Assembly (NCBI GenBank): GCA_002402085.1
Contig: NVVB01000003.1
Coordinates: 45,114-53,502 of the forward strand
Reading direction: 5' to 3'
DNA from: Gammaproteobacteria bacterium
GTDB taxonomy: Bacteria > Pseudomonadota > Gammaproteobacteria > Pseudomonadales > UBA3067
DNA: 8,389 nt
Positions 5,808 through 8,389 of the stretch are shown here, in pieces. Position 1 is the first letter of the stretch. Each line of letters begins with the position of its first letter. The notes under the pieces are model-generated. The model worked only from the letters and a program-made list of their open reading frames with translations. It made no database searches and was not told the DNA's origin. The position numbers were made by a program, and so were the translations under genes.

Positions 5808-6861
5808 TGACGCAACGACTGACAATACCCCTGCCAAACCAAACCCTGCCGGCGGCAAAAAAGCCAAAACGGTGGAACCCATTGAACGTGCAGCAATTTT
5901 ATTGCTTAGCGTTGGGACCGAGGATGCCGCAGAAGTCTTGAAGCACATGGGGCCCAAAGAAGTGCAACGTTTGGGCATGGCCATGGCTAAAATGGAGAAT
6001 GTTGAGCGCGAATCGGTTGAGGGCGTATTAACTGAATTTCTTGACGTGGTACGTACGCAAACTAGTTTGGGCATGGGCTCAGACAGTTACATTAAGAGCA
6101 TGCTGGTCACCGCTTTGGGCGAAGATAAGGCGGGTAATTTAATCGACCGTATTTTGGATGGCGGGTCTACTACCGGCTTGGACACACTCAAGTGGATGGA
6201 GGCACGGGCGGTGTGCGATATTATTCGCTACGAACATCCGCAAATTCAATCCATTGTGATTGCCTATTTAGACCCTGATCAGTCGGCCGAAGTGCTAAGT
6301 CTATTGGATGAGCGCGTTCGTATCGACATTATGATGCGGATCGCCTCCTTGGATGCGGTGCAACCCTTAGCATTGCAAGAGTTAAATAATATTTTAGAAA
6401 AGCAGTTTTCTAACTCCTCAGGTTCTTCGAGTGCTGATATGGGGGGGGCTAAAGTCAGTGCAGAAATTATGAACTTTTTGGATTCAGCGGTAGAAAGTGA
6501 ATTAATGGATGGCATTCGCGAGATCGACGATGATTTGGCCGTAGAAATACAAGAATTAATGTTTGTGTTTGATAATCTCTCTGAAGTGGATGACCGAGGT
6601 ATTCAAGCCTTACTGCGGGAAGTCTCCTCAGAATCCCTTATATTGGCACTTAAAGGTGCTGATGAAGACTTGAAAGAAAAGATATTTAAAAATATGTCCA
6701 AACGGGCAGCAGAATTGTTGAGAGATGATTTAGAAGCCAAAGGCCCGGTTAAATTGAGTGAAGTGGAAGGGGCACAAAAAGAAATACTTTCAATCGCTCG
6801 TCGAATGGCTGACGCAGGTGAAATCGCATTGGGCTCGAAAGGTGGCGAGGAAATGTTGTAA
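5800..6861 (+). CDS. fliG: Flagellar motor switch protein FliG (C-ring torque component)
   Basis: FliG links the MS ring (through FliF) to FliM and contacts the MotA stator to generate torque. This copy has 353 residues against the usual 330-340. The excess is a hydrophilic Lys/Pro-rich extension over about residues 1-25, before the conserved ERAAILLLSVGTEDAAEVLK. The EHPQ motif is at 145-148 and the MFVF motif at 254-257. The five charged torque residues known in E. coli (K264, R281, D288, D289, R297) align with K285, R302, D309, D310 and K318, so the motor function looks intact. The ATG at 5800 lies inside the end of fliF, and the 8-bp overlap suggests translational coupling. An eight-G run codes for the end of M214 to the start of A217, in the linker before the C-terminal domains. 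Confidence 0.97.
   Translation: MADDATTDNTPAKPNPAGGKKAKTVEPIERAAILLLSVGTEDAAEVLKHMGPKEVQRLGMAMAKMENVERESVEGVLTEFLDVVRTQTSLGMGSDSYIKSMLVTALGEDKAGNLIDRILDGGSTTGLDTLKWMEARAVCDIIRYEHPQIQSIVIAYLDPDQSAEVLSLLDERVRIDIMMRIASLDAVQPLALQELNNILEKQFSNSSGSSSADMGGAKVSAEIMNFLDSAVESELMDGIREIDDDLAVEIQELMFVFDNLSEVDDRGIQALLREVSSESLILALKGADEDLKEKIFKNMSKRAAELLRDDLEAKGPVKLSEVEGAQKEILSIARRMADAGEIALGSKGGEEML
6441..6448 (+). repeat. Eight-G homopolymer inside fliG
   Basis: Eight consecutive G follow ATAT and span codons 214-217. In the in-frame state they read ATG GGG GGG GCT. One extra G gives a TAA stop almost at once. Loss of one G gives a TGA stop after seven altered codons following GG. Either change would remove the C-terminal torque domain. 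Tracts of this kind are prone to replication slippage. Confidence 0.9.
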
Positions 6862-6909
6862 GTAGGCGTTATTTTATTGTGATTTATTGAGACGTATTAA
6901 TCTTTAATA

Positions 6910-6922
6910 TCAGTCAAACTGA
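6910..6922 (+). repeat. Small inverted repeat before fliH
   Basis: TCAGT (6910-6914) and ACTGA (6918-6922) flank a 3-nt loop in the 73-bp fliG-fliH gap and end 12 nt before the GTG start. A small hairpin could affect initiation at fliH. It is short and may be chance. No promoter or terminator was seen in the rest of the gap. Confidence 0.25.
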
Positions 6923-6934
6923 GTTCACTTATTC

Positions 6935-8008
6935 GTGAAAAAGTCCTCCAAATCATTGGAATTTACCCCCGAGGAGAAAAAATCCTTATCCGCCTACGAG
7001 CGTTGGGAGTTGCCCGCATTACTGGACAGTGAAGTTGAAGCGCAGCGCAAAGCTGAATTAGCCTTACGGCGGCAGGAAATTATTGATGAGCTCAATTTAC
7101 CAACCGCAGAAGAATTTGAGCAAATACGGAAAGACGCTTATAAAGACGGCTTTAAAGAAGGTAAAAAAGCCGGTCTTCGGAAAGGCTATCAGCAAGGCCT
7201 AAAAAATGGACAAGCAGAGATCGATGCGGTGCTGGCGCGATTAGCGCAAATCATGCGGGTACTCGGCCAACCCATTCCTCGGACCGATCAACGCATTGAA
7301 GAAACATTAATTAATTTGGTGTTGACGTTTTGTAAGCAAATAATAGGGCGTGAACTCATCGCTGATTCGCAGGTTATTGGTGTGGTGATTGAGGAAATTA
7401 TAAAAATTATAAACCTCGAACAAAAAATAAAAGTATTTCTTAATCCGCAAGATGCTGATTTAGTGGTCGAGTTTTTGGAACATAAGGCCATCCTGGATGA
7501 CAACTGGCAAATTATTCACCGAGACACCATTACACCTGGAGGATGTATTGTCGATACCAAAGAGTCTCATATCGAGGCGAGTGTTGAGAAACGAATTGAA
7601 GACTTAACGCATAATCTGTATCGACAGCTTCGTGCGGTTGATCCCGATCAGGAACAAGAGGTATTTAGCGAGTTGCAGGGTTATTCGTCAGAATCCACCG
7701 AAAAGCAAGACAAGCCATCGGATGATGTTTCGCAAGCAGGGCAAGAGGCGTCGTCCACTGCGGATGCTCAACCTGCATCTAAGCCTCCCACTAAACCTCA
7801 AACTAAACCTCAATCAGAGAGCGGCGAAGCGGATGACTTATCAATGTTTGAATCCGATCTCGCGTCAACCTTAGAGGATTACAAGGAGGGCGATGGGCAA
7901 GCCCCTAAAGCAACATCCGCGAGTGAACCGAGCTTGGCGTCTACTGATGAACCCGATAGCAAGCCGCCAGAAAATGAGCCACCTTCTCAAGGCACGCCTA
8001 ACCATTAA
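6935..8008 (+). CDS. fliH: Flagellar export apparatus protein FliH (negative regulator of FliI ATPase), with a long C-terminal tail
   Basis: FliH binds the export ATPase FliI, restrains it, and links it to the C ring and export gate. The N-terminus has the conserved YERWELPAL (21-29). A glycine-every-four helix follows (G72, G76, G80, G84, G88, G92), the hallmark GxxxG repeat of FliH. The V-ATPase E-subunit-like domain spans about 115-235 and includes IEETLINLVLTFCKQIIGRE and PGGCIVDT. Residues 245-357 form a Ser/Pro/Lys/Glu-rich tail with TKPQ repeats and one more ordered acidic stretch, DDLSMFESDLASTLEDY (301-316). Typical FliH is roughly 230-270 residues, so the tail adds about 110. GTG 6935 is the only reasonable start: an in-frame stop lies at 6920-6922 and the conserved N-terminus follows at once. 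No good ribosome-binding sequence precedes it. It sits in the usual place before fliI, 16 bp upstream. Confidence 0.93.
   Translation: MKKSSKSLEFTPEEKKSLSAYERWELPALLDSEVEAQRKAELALRRQEIIDELNLPTAEEFEQIRKDAYKDGFKEGKKAGLRKGYQQGLKNGQAEIDAVLARLAQIMRVLGQPIPRTDQRIEETLINLVLTFCKQIIGRELIADSQVIGVVIEEIIKIINLEQKIKVFLNPQDADLVVEFLEHKAILDDNWQIIHRDTITPGGCIVDTKESHIEASVEKRIEDLTHNLYRQLRAVDPDQEQEVFSELQGYSSESTEKQDKPSDDVSQAGQEASSTADAQPASKPPTKPQTKPQSESGEADDLSMFESDLASTLEDYKEGDGQAPKATSASEPSLASTDEPDSKPPENEPPSQGTPNH
7790..7813 (+). repeat. 12-bp perfect tandem duplication in the fliH tail
   Basis: ACTAAACCTCAA occurs twice in direct succession (7790-7801 and 7802-7813), in frame, encoding TKPQ-TKPQ at residues 286-293. 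The preceding SKPP suggests an older, diverged copy. As four codons per unit, copy-number change would keep the frame. Confidence 0.85.
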
Positions 8009-8024
8009 TGGAGTGATGTGATTT

Positions 8025-8389
8025 ATGCTGCAACGTGTCCCATTTGTTGATCGTCTACGTCGTTATGTGGATGCCATTGAAGGTCCACCGGAAATCATTG
8101 TCGAAGGCAAATTGATTCGCATGGTCGGGCTTACCATGGAGGCCGTAGGATTAAAGATCCCTGTAGGCGGCCGTTGCAGCGTTGAAGTGGTGGGGCAGGA
8201 GTCTATAGAAGCGGAAGTGGTGGCTTTTTCTGAGAATAAAACCTACTTAATGCCTTTAGAAAACGTCACTGGCATGCAAGCCGGTGCGAGAGTCTTGCCT
8301 ACTCAAGGGAAAGCCAGAGCGCCTGGGGGCAAAGCATTGTTAGGGCGTGTGCTCAATGGCCGCGGGTTGCCAATCGATGGTAAGGGCCC
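8025..8389 (+). CDS. fliI: Flagellum-specific export ATPase FliI, N-terminal part; 3' end outside window
   Basis: FliI is the ATPase of the flagellar type III export system, related to the F1-ATPase beta subunit. It forms a hexamer beneath the export gate, with FliH. Only 121 codons are present, beginning MLQRVPFVDRLRRYVDAIEG. They contain the N-terminal beta-barrel signature, with GKLIRMVGLTMEAVGLKIPV, CSVEVVG, YLMPLENVTGMQAGARVLP and LLGRVLNGRGLPIDGKGP. The Walker motifs lie beyond the window, so catalytic integrity cannot be judged. The ATG at 8025 has GGAG (8010-8013) eleven bases upstream, slightly far. An in-frame TGA at 8019-8021 rules out an upstream start. It follows fliH by 16 bp in the same operon. 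No stop is reached before the window ends. Confidence 0.95.
   Translation, partial: MLQRVPFVDRLRRYVDAIEGPPEIIVEGKLIRMVGLTMEAVGLKIPVGGRCSVEVVGQESIEAEVVAFSENKTYLMPLENVTGMQAGARVLPTQGKARAPGGKALLGRVLNGRGLPIDGKG

Noticed and set aside
1..8389. A new multi-gene system hidden in the window
   Set aside because: Every long open frame on the + strand that is not a shadow belongs to a known flagellar family, gene spacing is tight, and no unexplained gap exceeds 150 bp.

Overview
This window is a section of a polar-flagellum gene cluster from a gammaproteobacterium. Gene order is fleQ (3' end only) - fleS - fleR - fliE - fliF - fliG - fliH - fliI (5' end only), all on the + strand. The order and the protein signatures match the Pseudomonas-type arrangement, in which sigma-54 enhancer-binding regulators sit directly upstream of the MS-ring, rotor and export genes. 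The C-terminal FleQ signature, the PAS-containing soluble FleS-type kinase and the NtrC-type FleR regulator support that group. Base composition looks moderate rather than GC-rich, which argues against a typical Pseudomonas. A marine or environmental relative is plausible, but genus cannot be fixed from this window.

Bases 1-426 encode the end of the master regulator FleQ, with its Fis-type DNA-binding domain. A 143-bp gap follows, holding a near-consensus sigma-54 promoter (495-511), a perfect palindrome at the fleQ stop, and an inverted repeat in the predicted leader. Then come fleS (570-2054, sensor kinase) and fleR (2163-3536, response regulator). A 126-bp gap with a second, weaker sigma-54 promoter candidate (3574-3589) leads into the structural operon: fliE (3663-4010), fliF (4026-5807), fliG (5800-6861, overlapping fliF by 8 bp), fliH (6935-8008, GTG start) and fliI (from 8025, running off the end).

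The regulatory logic known for this gene order is a cascade. FleQ with RpoN activates fleSR. FleS then phosphorylates FleR, and FleR with RpoN activates later genes for the basal body and hook. The products made here build the MS ring (FliF), its junction to the rod (FliE), the C-ring torque component (FliG), and the export ATPase with its regulator (FliI, FliH).

I found no undescribed system; the genes are recognisable flagellar genes. Points worth a second look are an eight-G tract inside fliG where a one-base slip in either direction truncates the protein, low-complexity extensions on FleS (N-terminal) and FliH (C-terminal) that each carry an in-frame tandem DNA repeat, and inverted repeats at or near both predicted sigma-54 promoters. 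No rho-independent terminator, tRNA, CRISPR array or mobile element was seen.
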